DNA from: Corynebacterium anserum | GTDB lineage: Bacteria > Actinomycetota > Actinomycetes > Mycobacteriales > Mycobacteriaceae | Assembly (NCBI RefSeq): GCF_014262665.1 | Contig: NZ_CP046883.1 | Coordinates: 744,001 to 808,000, forward strand | Direction: 5' to 3' | DNA: 64,000 bases | In this document: in pieces, positions 36,163-45,447 of the stretch | How the letters are laid out: every line of letters starts with the position of its first letter | Numbering within the stretch: position 1 is the stretch's first letter | Notes under the pieces: generated by a model | What the model was told of the DNA's origin: nothing | Database searches by the model: none | Seen by the model: the letters and a program-made list of their open reading frames with translations, nothing else | Program-made: the position numbers and the translations under genes

Positions 36163-37014
36163 ATGCGTGCCACCTCCATTCGCCGTTCCACCGGGAAGAT
36201 CGTTGGTGCTCTCGGTTTGGCAGCTGCCGCAGTAGCAGCAACCACCGTGGTGACCACTCCGGATGCGACTGCAGCGCCGGGACCAGCCGTCATTCTCGGT
36301 GACTCCCTTGCAGCTAACCCAGTTCCTGTTGATTACCTTGCTGGCAAACTGCATTTGCCGGGCAAGACCAACGTTGTTGGCTGTGGTTCTGATGGCCTTG
36401 CAGCTTCTGCTTATGCTGCGGCGTCTGGGCGCGATGTCGTGGATGCAACTTGTGCTGGTGCCTCCTACCGTACCGGTGGGGATCACATGATTACCCTGGC
36501 TGAGCGTGCTGCGAATGCCGGCAAGCTGAATCAGGGAACCGGCGAAGTGGTGATCCTCGCCGGGGCAAACGATACCTACCCACACATGATCAATGGGCAG
36601 CCAATTCCCGCTGTAGAAAACGATCTCAAAGTTTCCATGGTGAATACCATCAACCGCGTGAAGCAGATGGCTCCGAATGCTCGAGTGAAGATTGTGGGTT
36701 ACCCACAGATCACGGGGCCGGATGGTTCAGTGTGCCTTATCAACAATGGTGATCAGACACTACCGGCAGCGTGGATTTCGGCTCCTGTGAATGACGCATT
36801 CGGCATCATCCAGCGCGCTGGTATCAATGCAGCACGGGAGACCGGTGCTACTTTCGTGGACTCTCAGGGCATCAGCAAAAATAACAGCACCTGTGCTCCC
36901 GCCGCCCAGCGTTACGTTGCGGGCATCGTGGATACCGGTACCGCGCACAACCTGCCAATTCACGCCACTGATGTGGGATTGCGTGCTGTCATGGATCACG
37001 CAGGCCGTGTGTAA
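36163..37014 (+). CDS. Secreted SGNH/GDSL hydrolase
   Basis: A 283-residue exported protein. A signal peptide of about 37 residues ends near DATAAPG. The SGNH block I reads VILGDSLA with Ser48, GANDTY supplies block III Asn, and the C-terminal LPIHATDVG carries the Asp/His pair-like motif with His. Four Cys residues may form disulfides outside the cell. The family includes lipases and esterases, and corynebacterial relatives act on envelope lipids. GGAAAGGG lies 13 bp before the ATG, and the frame is open to 36094. Two strong hairpin terminators follow before the convergent glnA gene. Confidence 0.87.
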   Translation: MRATSIRRSTGKIVGALGLAAAAVAATTVVTTPDATAAPGPAVILGDSLAANPVPVDYLAGKLHLPGKTNVVGCGSDGLAASAYAAASGRDVVDATCAGASYRTGGDHMITLAERAANAGKLNQGTGEVVILAGANDTYPHMINGQPIPAVENDLKVSMVNTINRVKQMAPNARVKIVGYPQITGPDGSVCLINNGDQTLPAAWISAPVNDAFGIIQRAGINAARETGATFVDSQGISKNNSTCAPAAQRYVAGIVDTGTAHNLPIHATDVGLRAVMDHAGRV

Positions 37015-37033
37015 AGTGTAAGAAAACTCAAAG

Positions 37034-37076
37034 GAGCGCCTCAGTGAAAACGGAGAGGCGCTTCTTCTTGTTTTTC
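37034..37076 (+). terminator. Rho-independent terminator after the SGNH hydrolase
   Basis: AGCGCCTC pairs with GAGGCGCT around a 12-base loop and is followed by TCTTCTTGTTTTT. It starts 20 bp after the stop codon. Confidence 0.88.
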
Positions 37077-37129
37077 GTGCACTGACGTTTCGCACAGAGG
37101 CTCACGTCACAGACAACATAACAAGATAA

Positions 37130-37166
37130 CCCCTAGAGTTCATCTGGAACTCTAGGGGTTTTCTTT
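37130..37166. terminator. Bidirectional terminator between SGNH hydrolase and glnA
   Basis: A perfect 12-bp stem CCCCTAGAGTTC/GAACTCTAGGGG has a 5-base loop. On the + strand it is followed by TTTTCTTT, and on the - strand by TTATCTTGTT, so it can stop both convergent transcripts. Confidence 0.9.
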
Positions 37167-37202
37167 GCCTGATCAGCTTTTCATCAGCTGATTAGCCGCG
37201 GT

Positions 37203-38639
37203 CTAGCAATCGAAGTACAGTTCAAATTCCTGCGGGGTTGGGCGCAGGCGGACTGGGGAAATCTCGTTGTCGAACTTGTATCCGATGTAGGTATCGATCA
37301 GGTCTTCGGTGAATACTCCACCGGCGGTGAGGAACTCGTTATCCTCTTCCAGAGCTTTCAGGGAAGCTTCAAGGGAGGTAGGTGCCTGAGGAATGTTCTT
37401 TGCTTCCTCTGGAGGCAGCTCGTAGAGATCCTTGTCCACCGGTGCGTGAGGTTCGATGCGGTTCTTAATTCCATCCAGACCGGCCATCATCATGGCGGCG
37501 AAGCCAAAGTATGGGTTGCCGGAAGGATCTGGAGCACGGAACTCGAGACGCTTGGCCTTCGGATTGGAACCAGTGATAGGAATACGAACTGCGGCGGAAC
37601 GGTTGCGCTGAGAGTAAACCAAGTTGATAGGAGCCTCAAAGCCAGGAACCAGGCGGTGGTAGGAGTTGAGCGTTGCGTTGGTGAAGGCCAACACAGCACC
37701 AGCGTGCTCCAAGATGCCACCGATGTAGTAACGGGCTAGGTCAGACAAACCTGCGTATCCATTCTCATCGTGGAATAGTGGCTTGCCGTCTTTCCAGAGA
37801 GACTGGTGGGCATGCATGCCGGAACCGTTGTCTCCGGCAAGTGGCTTAGGCATGAAGGTTGCTACCTTGTCTGCCTGCCATGCGGTGTTTTTGATGATGT
37901 ATTTAAAAGACTGCAGGTCATCGGCGGCATGCAACAGGGTGTTGAACTTGTAGTTAATTTCCTGCTGGCCACCGGTACCAACTTCGTGGTGGGCGCGCTC
38001 CAGTGCAAAGCCAGCGTTAGTCAGGTTGCGGCACATGTCGTCGCGCAGATCCTGGAAGTGGTCGTATGGGGCGGTAGGGAAGTATCCGCCCTTTGGACGA
38101 GTCTTGTAACCACGGTTTGGTGTGCCGTCTGGGTTCAGCTCCTCGCCGCGGTTCCACCAACCTTCAACGGAATCCACTTCGTAGAAGCCGTGGTTCATCT
38201 CTGCGGAGAAACGAACGTTGTCGAAGCAGTAGAACTCGGCCTCAGCGCCGAAGAAACAGGTATCGGCGATACCGGTAGAGGCGAGGTACTGCTCGGCCTT
38301 ACGGGCGACGTTACGAGGATCACGGGAGAATGGTTCGCGGGTAAACGGATCGTGGACGAAGAACTTCATGTTCAGGGTCTTCGCCTTACGGAAAGGATCG
38401 ATGCGAGCGGTCTGAAGATCCGGCAAGAGGTTCATGTCGGATTCCTCAATGGAGGTGAAACCACGAACAGAGGAGCCGTCGAATGCGAGACCCTCTTCGA
38501 TGGCGTCCTCGTCGAATGCTTCAGCAGAGATAGTGAAGTGCTGCTCTTGACCAGGGACGTCGGTGAATCGGATGTCAACGAACTCGATGTCGTTGTCCTT
38601 GATGTACTTGACGACTTCTTCAGCAGTCTTGAATGACAC
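37203..38639 (-). CDS. glnA: Glutamine synthetase type I, beta subtype (adenylylatable)
   Basis: A 478-residue glutamine synthetase converting glutamate and ammonia to glutamine. [17 protein letters not shown] (residues about 53-69), [22 protein letters not shown] and [10 protein letters not shown] are all present. The C-terminal [17 protein letters not shown], near residue 405, is the adenylylation site used by GlnE, encoded here at 16-19 kb. The GTG start has GGAAAC about 9-14 bp upstream. In C. glutamicum AmtR controls this gene; I could not find a clear AmtR box in the 440-bp upstream region. Confidence 0.97.
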   Translation of the reverse strand: MSFKTAEEVVKYIKDNDIEFVDIRFTDVPGQEQHFTISAEAFDEDAIEEGLAFDGSSVRGFTSIEESDMNLLPDLQTARIDPFRKAKTLNMKFFVHDPFTREPFSRDPRNVARKAEQYLASTGIADTCFFGAEAEFYCFDNVRFSAEMNHGFYEVDSVEGWWNRGEELNPDGTPNRGYKTRPKGGYFPTAPYDHFQDLRDDMCRNLTNAGFALERAHHEVGTGGQQEINYKFNTLLHAADDLQSFKYIIKNTAWQADKVATFMPKPLAGDNGSGMHAHQSLWKDGKPLFHDENGYAGLSDLARYYIGGILEHAGAVLAFTNATLNSYHRLVPGFEAPINLVYSQRNRSAAVRIPITGSNPKAKRLEFRAPDPSGNPYFGFAAMMMAGLDGIKNRIEPHAPVDKDLYELPPEEAKNIPQAPTSLEASLKALEEDNEFLTAGGVFTEDLIDTYIGYKFDNEISPVRLRPTPQEFELYFDC

Positions 38640-39079
38640 TGTCTTGTTTCCGTTCTTTGCAGTGGGAATCTTGCTACGAGTCAGACCGCATAATCAGGTT
38701 ACGGTCGATCACTCCATTGACTCTAAAAGCGCTCTATTGCTCTTAAATCAAAGTAGTGTTTCGTGTTTATTAACTTGTTGGTCGTTAAGTTTCGATCGTG
38801 TGATCTGACTTTTGGCATGCCTTGAAGCTTTCGAGTTCGGGCGCTGACGCGGGCCGGTTGATTCGAAAATCAAAACACTGTGCTCCAGCCTATAAGTTTT
38901 AGACCGTGCAGTGGGGATCTTTGGGGGTAATTAGTTATAAACGAAGCAATAGTGCATGATGTTCTGGTGATCCACGGTCCGCCGTGCAGACCGTTCCCAC
39001 ACGGAGTAGGTGGAATGTTTCACCTATCGCGAGCCCTAATTAGCAGTCCGCAGTCCAAGCAGATACTCTCAGAACCATC
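38640..39079. other. 440-bp divergent regulatory region, glnA / RDD gene
   Basis: The region is AT-richer than its surroundings and should hold the glnA promoters. Visible elements are a 6-bp inverted repeat TTGATT-CGAA-AATCAA (38858-38873), a GlxR-like half-site TGTGA near 38799 and a -10-like TACTCT at 39064-39069, 10 bp before the RDD gene. No CTATN6ATAG-type AmtR box and no RNA gene was recognised. Confidence 0.45.
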
Positions 39080-39556
39080 ATGACTGACAAGCGCTCTTGG
39101 CTCGAAGGCCCGCAGGTTCCGGGCGAAAATGAAGATCCGAGTAACATCTCTGCTTATCCCGGCGAGAACCTCGGCCTCCCTCAAGAAGGTCCAGGTTCTC
39201 TGGCCCCTCTTTTCCCCCGTATGGCGGCTCTGCTTTTGGATTGGTTGTTGTGCTGGGGCATCGCTTTTTTCATCACCCGCATGACCGACTGGTGGGGGGA
39301 TGTGGCGACGGTGACGATGATGGTTTTCATCGTTGTACGAACCCTGACTGTGTGGCTGTTCGCCCAAACCCCAGGGCATGCCATTGTCGGTATCGGAGTG
39401 GTACGTCTCGACGATCATTCCCGGCGTGTGGGCTTTGGGCGGGCTTTTTTCCGCACTGTCCTGACTGTTTTTCTCTTCCCACCCGTTATTCAAGATACCG
39501 ATGGACGCGGAATGCATGACCGTGCCACCGGAACAGGGGTCATCCGCACGCGCTAG
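39080..39556 (+). CDS. RDD family membrane protein
   Basis: A 158-residue protein with a polar N-terminus (about 45 residues) followed by three hydrophobic segments. The RDD signature residues are visible: FPRMAALLLDW (Arg47, Asp54) and the C-terminal GRGMHDRATGTGVI with Asp. RDD proteins are small membrane proteins of mostly unknown role; some are Na+/H+ exchange related. Here it overlaps by 4 bp the end of the convergent DUF4191 gene. A TACTCT box 10 bp upstream and no ribosome site suggest a leaderless or near-leaderless message. Confidence 0.85.
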   Translation: MTDKRSWLEGPQVPGENEDPSNISAYPGENLGLPQEGPGSLAPLFPRMAALLLDWLLCWGIAFFITRMTDWWGDVATVTMMVFIVVRTLTVWLFAQTPGHAIVGIGVVRLDDHSRRVGFGRAFFRTVLTVFLFPPVIQDTDGRGMHDRATGTGVIRTR

Positions 39557-40326
39557 AGTTTCTTACCGCGTGCCGCTGCCCGGCGTGCTCGGCGGTTCAT
39601 GCCTGCCATCTGACCACCCTTGGGCAGCGGCCCCTTGGGAACGGCATTCATAGGGTTATTTAGGCGAGAAATCGACGCCACACGGTTGTTGAGGGCATCC
39701 ACTTCGTTTTTCTTGATGTTGCGGGGCAGGCGCATCAAGTGGTTCTGCAACTTCTTGATGGGCACTTCTCCCTCCCCATCGCCAACGATCACGTCGTAGA
39801 TGGGTGTGTTGCCGAGGATACGGGAAAGCTTTCGGCGCTCCTGCGTCATCATGGGTTTGAGGCGGTGTGGCTTACCTTCGCCCACCAGTATGATTCCTGG
39901 AGTACCTACCACGCGGTGAACAGCATCCATGTGAGTATTAGAGGCAACGCCAGTTTCAGTAATCCACTTCATGCCGACACCGTCACGCATGTTGGTCAGT
40001 GCCCACGCGGCAGCACCGGCCTCGCCTTCGATCTGGTCATAGACGCCAGCCTGGAGGCGCCGGGTAAATACAAAGAGCGCCAACATGACACCGAAAATGA
40101 TGCCGGCAATGAGGTTGATCCACCACCAACCCCACACGGTAGATAGCAACAGAAAAAGAACAACCGGCACGAGGAAAGCCAGCACCATGTATGGCACAAG
40201 CTTCTTATCGCGCTTGCGCTGTAGCTGGAAAGCCTGCCACATCTGAGCACGAGTTTGCTTGTTTTGTTCACGTTTGGCAGCACGTGCTGCCTTCTTGTTT
40301 TCCTTCTCGCGGATGTCCTTCGCCAT
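39553..40326 (-). CDS. DUF4191 family membrane protein
   Basis: A 257-residue protein with a basic N-terminal region, two membrane helices (about residues 44-62 and 66-87) and a cytosolic domain containing DQIEGEAGAAAWAL and ILVGEGKPHRLKPM, the recognisable core of DUF4191. The C-terminus is strongly basic (NRRARRAAARGKKL). Orthologues sit downstream of lipA in mycobacteria (Rv2219) and corynebacteria. Function is unknown; co-location suggests a tie to lipoylation or the envelope. It lies 151 bp after lipA. Confidence 0.87.
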   Translation of the reverse strand: MAKDIREKENKKAARAAKREQNKQTRAQMWQAFQLQRKRDKKLVPYMVLAFLVPVVLFLLLSTVWGWWWINLIAGIIFGVMLALFVFTRRLQAGVYDQIEGEAGAAAWALTNMRDGVGMKWITETGVASNTHMDAVHRVVGTPGIILVGEGKPHRLKPMMTQERRKLSRILGNTPIYDVIVGDGEGEVPIKKLQNHLMRLPRNIKKNEVDALNNRVASISRLNNPMNAVPKGPLPKGGQMAGMNRRARRAAARGKKL

Positions 40327-40477
40327 GACTTAAACAATAGGCTATTGCGGAGAGAGAGGAAAAGCAGGGTCTGCGGTTTGCTGACGAGTATCTGAACCAC
40401 AGATCCTTGGGATAAATGGTTGGGAGCCAGATATCTGAGGGCCTGAACAGTGCCGGCTTGTAGTCTGCTGGCCTGAA

Positions 40478-41521
40478 TTATCGCGATTGGACTGGTGTGT
40501 CCTGCGAAGCTCCGTATTTGGTGATGAGTGTGGAGGCCTCTTGTGCCGTCGTTCCTTCTAATGTTTCCTCTAGATGGGAGAGATTGGAAGGAATCTCTTC
40601 TCCCCGAGCCTTCTTCGCTTGGGCATAGAGGCGACCCGCGCGGTAGGAGGACCGGACTAGTGGGCCTGCCATCACAGCGTGAATGCCCGCCTCGTAGGCA
40701 GCATCTGAGTGCTGTAGGAATTCCTCGGGCTTCACCCACCGTTCGATTGGATGGTGCATGGAGCTGGGACGCAGATATTGTGTGATGGTGAGGATGTCGG
40801 TGCCAGCAGCGGCCAGATCCTTGATTGTGGAACGTACTTCCTCCGGAGTTTCGCCCATTCCCAAGATCACGTTGGATTTGGTGACGAGACCATAGTCGTG
40901 AGCTGCCTGAATGACCTCAAGGGATCGTTCATAGCGGAAGGCTGGACGGATGCGCTTAAAGATGCGAGGCACCGTTTCCAGATTGTGGGCGAAAACTTCC
41001 GGCTGGGCATCAAAAACTTCTGTGAGAAGATCCGGTTTATTTGAGAAATCAGGGGTCAGGTTTTCTACGCCGGTATGGGGATTAAGCCTGTGGATCTCTC
41101 GTACCACCTCTGCATACAGCCACGCGCCCTCGTCATCTAAATCATCGCGCGTGACACCAGTGATGGTTGCGTAGCGTAGTCCCATCTCTTTAATGGACTC
41201 GGCAACGCGCCGCGGTTCATCCCTGTCCAAAGGGGAGGGGCGACCGGACTTGATCTGGCAGAAGTCGCATCGCCGAGAGCAGGTGTCGCCACCGATGAGG
41301 AACGTCGCTTCACGGTCTTCCCAGCATTCGTGAATGTTAGGGCATCCGGCTTCTTGGCACACCGTATGCAGACCGGCTCCCGAGACACGGTTTTTCATGT
41401 CTCGGAATTCTGGACCCATTTTTGCCGTGGTCCTGATCCACCGAGGTTTTGCCTCAATGGGGGTCTGGGAGTTCTTGGCTTCGATCCGAAGCATTCGACG
41501 TCCATCAGCGCTCACAGTCAT
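40478..41521 (-). CDS. lipA: Lipoyl synthase
   Basis: A 347-residue radical SAM enzyme that inserts two sulfurs into octanoyl-lysine. Both clusters' ligands are present: the auxiliary triad Cys55-Cys60-Cys66 ([12 protein letters not shown]) and the SAM triad Cys81-Cys85-Cys88 (CSRRCDFC). The C-terminal RSSYRAG serine motif is also there. It follows lipB by 148 bp on the same strand. Targets are the three lipoyl domains of the E2 protein encoded just upstream, plus GcvH if present elsewhere. Confidence 0.97.
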   Translation of the reverse strand: MTVSADGRRMLRIEAKNSQTPIEAKPRWIRTTAKMGPEFRDMKNRVSGAGLHTVCQEAGCPNIHECWEDREATFLIGGDTCSRRCDFCQIKSGRPSPLDRDEPRRVAESIKEMGLRYATITGVTRDDLDDEGAWLYAEVVREIHRLNPHTGVENLTPDFSNKPDLLTEVFDAQPEVFAHNLETVPRIFKRIRPAFRYERSLEVIQAAHDYGLVTKSNVILGMGETPEEVRSTIKDLAAAGTDILTITQYLRPSSMHHPIERWVKPEEFLQHSDAAYEAGIHAVMAGPLVRSSYRAGRLYAQAKKARGEEIPSNLSHLEETLEGTTAQEASTLITKYGASQDTPVQSR

Positions 41522-41669
41522 GCGCCCTACACTACGCTGTCCGACTGTTCGTGGCGAGAATCGGGTGGATTTGCTGGTCTTCAGAGGAAGAGCCAGGATA
41601 TCCTTCGCTGATCCCCGCTACCCACGCATACACGCGGATATGCACTCATGGGTCTGTGGGGGGAGCGGC

Positions 41670-42380
41670 TTAAACGTCGGAAATGGAGAGGTCGCCGTTG
41701 AGAGCATCAATGATGTCCTTTTCCAGCTCCGATTGCACGGCACCCACCGTGATATCACGGCCGAGTTCGTCGGTCATAGTTGTGACACCAGCATCTGCAA
41801 GACCACAAGGAACAATGTGGTCGTAGAAAGCTAAGGTGTTGTTGCAATTGAGGGCGATACCGTGCATCGTCACGCCACGGGTAACTCGAATGCCAATCGC
41901 GGCAATTTTTCGAGCTGGCTTGAGTTCACCCCCGACGATTCCTGCGGGTAGCCATACCCCGGAGCGCCCTTCAACCCGTCCGACATTAGTGATACCGAAG
42001 TGTTGGCACGTGTGGATGAGAGCCTCTTCGAGGCGTCGTACATAGTCGACGACATCCACCGGATCGGCAAGTTTGATGATGGGGTAGGCAACCAGCTGTC
42101 CAGGGCCGTGCCATGTGATGCGCCCGCCGCGATCCACGTCCACGACTGGCAGCCCATTGGTTGGGCGGTCTGAGTCCTGCGTCCGTTTACCTGCGGTATA
42201 GGTCGGCGGATGTTGTAGCATCAGGATGGTGTCCGGGATATGGTCATCGGCGCGTTCAGCGGCCAGCTCAGCTTGGCGACGCCACGTGTCCGTGTAATCG
42301 ACTTCACCCAGTTCTTTGATCACGATGTCGTCACTGGAGCGACGGATACTTCCCTGCTGAAAACCCATGGTGGAGATCAT
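41670..42380 (-). CDS. lipB: Octanoyl-[acyl carrier protein] transferase
   Basis: About 236 residues. LipB moves octanoate from ACP to lipoyl-domain lysines. Signatures are [14 protein letters not shown], the [17 protein letters not shown] block, the Lys158 of [10 protein letters not shown] and the acyl-thioester Cys192 in [11 protein letters not shown] chose ATG 42380 (MISTMGF); ATG 42368 is equally possible, and the open frame to 42473 has no family similarity. It lies between the E2 gene and lipA, all on the minus strand. Confidence 0.94.
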   Translation of the reverse strand: MISTMGFQQGSIRRSSDDIVIKELGEVDYTDTWRRQAELAAERADDHIPDTILMLQHPPTYTAGKRTQDSDRPTNGLPVVDVDRGGRITWHGPGQLVAYPIIKLADPVDVVDYVRRLEEALIHTCQHFGITNVGRVEGRSGVWLPAGIVGGELKPARKIAAIGIRVTRGVTMHGIALNCNNTLAFYDHIVPCGLADAGVTTMTDELGRDITVGAVQSELEKDIIDALNGDLSISDV

Positions 42381-42514
42381 ACATCTTCGATGCGATGAAA
42401 AGACCCAGGATGTTGCACAGATGGCCAGGTCCGACAACGGTTTGCCAATCCGATGTAGAGATAGTCGGGACATACAAGGTACTGTCAGCGCGATACAGAG
42501 ACAGTCAGCAGAAG

Positions 42515-42553
42515 GTGGTAAAGAAAACTCCTCGGTAATCTCTACCGAGGAGT
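42515..42553 (-). terminator. Terminator of the E2 gene
   Basis: A perfect 11-bp stem ACTCCTCGGTA/TACCGAGGAGT encloses ATCTC, and in the minus direction is followed by TTTTCTTTACC. It lies 110 bp beyond the E2 stop and upstream of lipB, so lipB-lipA must have its own promoter. Confidence 0.87.
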
Positions 42554-42662
42554 AGATGCTTCCTTAATCGTTCTCAGCACTATTCACTGCTATTCATTAC
42601 GCGAATGAATCCGTGCTGTGGACTATTCGCGCACGCAGAATTGCGGGGGATGAAAGTGAATC

Positions 42663-44858
42663 CTACAGTTCCAGATCGGCCTCGAAATCGCCTTTTTCAA
42701 GACGATCGCGAACCGTAGAGAGGAAGCGACCGGCATCAGCGCCATCAATCACCTGATGATCATAGGTCATGGGCAGGTACACCATGTGGCGAATACCAAT
42801 GGCGGAGGACCCGTCTTCGGTCAGAACCACTGGGCGTTGCACGATAGCACCGGTGCCAACCATGGCAGCTTGGGGTGGAACCAGAATAGGTGTGTCGGTG
42901 AGAGCACCTTCAGAACCAATATTGGTGATTGTGAAAGTGCCACCTGAGAGGTCATTTGGCTTGAGCTTGTTGTTGCGGGCGCGGTCAGCGATGTCGACGA
43001 TGGCCTTGGCCAGCTCCGGAAGGCTCAACTCTTGAGCATTGTGGATGACAGGGGAGAGCAGACCATTCTTAGTATCTACAGCGATACCCAAGTTGACCTG
43101 GCTATGGTATGTCATTTCCTTCTTCTTGGAATCATAAGAAGCGTTGACGTTTGGATGAGCAACAAGAGCTTCCACCATTGCCTTCGCGAAGAACGGCAGA
43201 TAGGTCAGGTTCACTCCGTGCTTATCCTGGAAAGCCTGCTTGTGTGCCTTGCGCACTTCATACACATGAGTCATGTCTACTTCATGTACCTGAGTGAGCT
43301 GCGCTGTAGTCTGCAGAGATTCAAGGGTCTTGGCAGCAGTGATCTCCCGAATACGGTTGACCTTCTTGGTCGTACCGATGAGTTCTGCCTTTTGAGGATC
43401 CACCTTGAAGGTGGATGCTCGGGACGCAGAAGCTGACTCGGTGGTGCCCGTTTCGCTGGAGGATTTACCTTGAGCAGCAGCGAGGACATCCTGCTTACGG
43501 ATACGGCCGCCAATGCCGGTGCCTTGAACCTTTGACAGATCCACGTTGTGTTTGTCAGCTAGCTTGCGTACCAGAGGAGTGACGTAAGGGAGAGAGCCCT
43601 CCGCGGGCTTGCTTTCTGGAGCTGCATCTTCCTGCGGCTTTTCCTGCTGGGGTTCCGGCTTGTCCTCGGTCTGAGCCTCCTGAGCGGGTGCCTTCTTTTC
43701 GGAAGCTGCTTCCTTTTCATTGGCTTTGACGTCGGCTTCATCGTCGGTCGGCTTGTTTGCAGCCTTTGCTTCTGCCTTATCTTCGGTGCGTGAGCTAGAG
43801 GACGCGGAGCAGTCGCCGATCTTGGCGATGACTGCGCCGACGTCGACGGTGTCGTCTTCGTCAGCGAGGATTTCCACGAGTGTGCCGGCGACCGGGGAGG
43901 GGATCTCGGTGTCAACTTTGTCGGTGGAAACCTCCAGTAGTGGTTCGTCGACCTCCACTTTGTCGCCTGGCTTCTTTAGCCATTGGGTGATGGTGCCTTC
44001 GGTGACGGACTCGCCGAGCTCAGGCATCGTTACATCTTGTGTCTCACCGGAGCCAGACGAACCGGACTCACTATCGGCGGATTCGTCAGCAGAGTCCTGA
44101 GCGGGTGCCTTCTTTTCGGAAGCTGCTTCCTTTTCATTGGCTTTGACGTCGGCTTCATCGTCGGTCGGCTTGTTTGCAGCCTTTGCTTCTGCCTTATCTT
44201 CGGTGCGTGAGCTAGAGGACGCGGAGCCGTCGCCGATCTTGGCGATGACTGCGCCGACGTCGACGGTGTCGTCTTCGTCAGCGAGGATTTCCACGAGTGT
44301 GCCGGCGACCGGGGAGGGGATCTCGGTGTCAACTTTGTCGGTGGAAACCTCCAGTAGTGGTTCGTCGACCTCCACTTTGTCGCCTGGCTTCTTTAGCCAT
44401 TGGGTGATGGTGCCTTCGGTGACGGACTCGCCGAGCTCAGGCATCGTTACATCTTGTGTCTCACCGGAGCCAGACGAACCGGACTCACTATCGGCGGACT
44501 CGGCGCTGTCAGTGGAATCTTCATTGGAGGATGCAGCTGCGTCGGAAGAATCTGAGGAGTCCTCCTCATCCGCAGCGGCCTCGTCGGAGTCAGAAGATCC
44601 GGAAGCGGAAGGTTCTTCGCCTTCCTCGCCGATCTTGGCGATGACTGCGCCGACGTCGACGGTGTCGTCTTCTTCAGCGAGGATCTCCAGTATGACGCCA
44701 GCAACAGGGGAGGGGATCTCGGTGTCAACCTTGTCGGTGGAGACCTCCAGCAAAGGTTCATCAACGGCAACGGTGTCGCCGACCTTCTTCAGCCACTGGG
44801 TGACAGTGCCCTCTGTTACGGACTCGCCCAGTTCGGGCATTTCGACGGAGTACGCCAT
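42663..44858 (-). CDS. sucB: Dihydrolipoamide acyltransferase (E2) with three lipoyl domains
   Basis: A 731-residue E2 core protein. Three lipoyl domains have their target lysines at Lys43, Lys175 and Lys314 (each in [10 protein letters not shown]), separated by long Ser/Glu/Asp/Ala linkers. A peripheral subunit-binding domain follows at about 424-462 ([13 protein letters not shown]...GRIRKQDVL). The C-terminal acyltransferase domain has catalytic His701 and Asp705 (DHQVIDG). In corynebacteria this E2 serves both pyruvate (AceE) and 2-oxoglutarate dehydrogenase activity. Lipoyl domains 2 and 3 and their linkers are encoded by an almost perfect 404-bp DNA repeat, the only difference changing Gly211 to Cys350. 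lipB and lipA lie downstream. Confidence 0.96.
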   Translation of the reverse strand: MAYSVEMPELGESVTEGTVTQWLKKVGDTVAVDEPLLEVSTDKVDTEIPSPVAGVILEILAEEDDTVDVGAVIAKIGEEGEEPSASGSSDSDEAAADEEDSSDSSDAAASSNEDSTDSAESADSESGSSGSGETQDVTMPELGESVTEGTITQWLKKPGDKVEVDEPLLEVSTDKVDTEIPSPVAGTLVEILADEDDTVDVGAVIAKIGDGSASSSSRTEDKAEAKAANKPTDDEADVKANEKEAASEKKAPAQDSADESADSESGSSGSGETQDVTMPELGESVTEGTITQWLKKPGDKVEVDEPLLEVSTDKVDTEIPSPVAGTLVEILADEDDTVDVGAVIAKIGDCSASSSSRTEDKAEAKAANKPTDDEADVKANEKEAASEKKAPAQEAQTEDKPEPQQEKPQEDAAPESKPAEGSLPYVTPLVRKLADKHNVDLSKVQGTGIGGRIRKQDVLAAAQGKSSSETGTTESASASRASTFKVDPQKAELIGTTKKVNRIREITAAKTLESLQTTAQLTQVHEVDMTHVYEVRKAHKQAFQDKHGVNLTYLPFFAKAMVEALVAHPNVNASYDSKKKEMTYHSQVNLGIAVDTKNGLLSPVIHNAQELSLPELAKAIVDIADRARNNKLKPNDLSGGTFTITNIGSEGALTDTPILVPPQAAMVGTGAIVQRPVVLTEDGSSAIGIRHMVYLPMTYDHQVIDGADAGRFLSTVRDRLEKGDFEADLEL
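43678..44081 (-). repeat. 404-bp direct repeat, copy encoding lipoyl domain 3
   Basis: This copy matches 44095-44498 with an offset of 417 bp (139 codons). By eye there is a single mismatch, A at 43811 against C at 44228. Confidence 0.93.
44095..44498 (-). repeat. 404-bp direct repeat, copy encoding lipoyl domain 2
   Basis: This is the second copy of the repeat in the E2 gene. It is separated from the first by 13 bp that differ between the flanks. Confidence 0.93.
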
Positions 44859-44993
44859 GGTGTAGAAGCTCCTCTAGCTAAGCAGAAATCAGCTGTGGTC
44901 GTATTTGGTTGAAATACTACATAAGTCTACGCCTGCCAGTTTCTCGATACAGACTCAGGCAATAATCCTCCCGAGTGCCCATCACATGGCAGC

Positions 44994-44999
44994 TAGAAT
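44994..44999 (+). promoter_or_regulatory. -10 element giving a leaderless GTG start
   Basis: TAGAAT lies 7 bases before a GTG (45007) that opens the conserved small gene. Transcription would begin at the start codon. No ribosome site is present before this GTG. Confidence 0.5.
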
Positions 45000-45006
45000 G
45001 ATCACC

Positions 45007-45408
45007 GTGTTTAACCTTTTTGGACGGCGCAAGAGTGAGGGTGTCACAGCACCGCGTGGGCCGGGAGGCACGATCCGCCCAAAGGACCTCGCTTACCTGC
45101 AGGAATGGGCTTCTGCACGCAGTGGGGTGGAAGGATTTGTGGAGCCAGAGACCATCGTGAATGAGATGTCTGTGGTGTTCGTCGATGCCGCTGGCGAGTG
45201 GACTCGCCGACGAATTGGAGGCCCGAAGGGCATCGACAAACTCCGTGGAGTTACGGGGGTTCCGCTTTACTTTGCGGAGGAAACTGGGTACCCCCAGCGC
45301 ATGCGAGATCGTATAGAAAAAGATCGAATTATCCGTGAGCGTCTCAAACAACGTGAAAGGCGTGCCGGCCTTGAGGAAGAACGGGCACGCCATAACTCAG
45401 CCGAATGA
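45007..45408 (+). CDS. Conserved actinobacterial protein of unknown function
   Basis: A protein of about 133 residues beginning FNLFGRRKSE. The middle holds LAYLQEWASARSGVEGFVEPET and VVFVDAAGEWTRRRI, and the C-terminal helix is highly charged (RIIRERLKQRERRAGLEEERAR). Orthologues are common near sucB/pepA in corynebacteria and are often labelled oxidoreductase, but I see no nucleotide-binding motif that supports that. The GTG at 45007 is chosen because of the TAGAAT box 7 bp upstream; in-frame ATGs at 44986 and 44998 are alternatives. It is divergent from the E2 gene and convergent with pepA. Confidence 0.72.
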   Translation: MFNLFGRRKSEGVTAPRGPGGTIRPKDLAYLQEWASARSGVEGFVEPETIVNEMSVVFVDAAGEWTRRRIGGPKGIDKLRGVTGVPLYFAEETGYPQRMRDRIEKDRIIRERLKQRERRAGLEEERARHNSAE

Positions 45409-45447
45409 AGTGGAAAAGACGGATAAGAATTATTCGCCGTGGGCGAC

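Noticed and set aside
37806-38636. A 276-codon open frame antisense to glnA
   Set aside because: It is entirely inside glnA, has no family features, and glnA is certain.
38640-39079. An AmtR operator before glnA
   Set aside because: Expected from C. glutamicum, but no CTATN6ATAG-like palindrome could be found; only an unrelated 6-bp inverted repeat and a TGTGA half-site are present.
44137-44865. A 242-codon open frame on the + strand across the lipoyl-domain region
   Set aside because: It is antisense to the E2 gene, contains only Ser/Thr/Ala/Val-rich sequence and exists because of codon bias in the repeat. The E2 frame on the other strand has clear domains.
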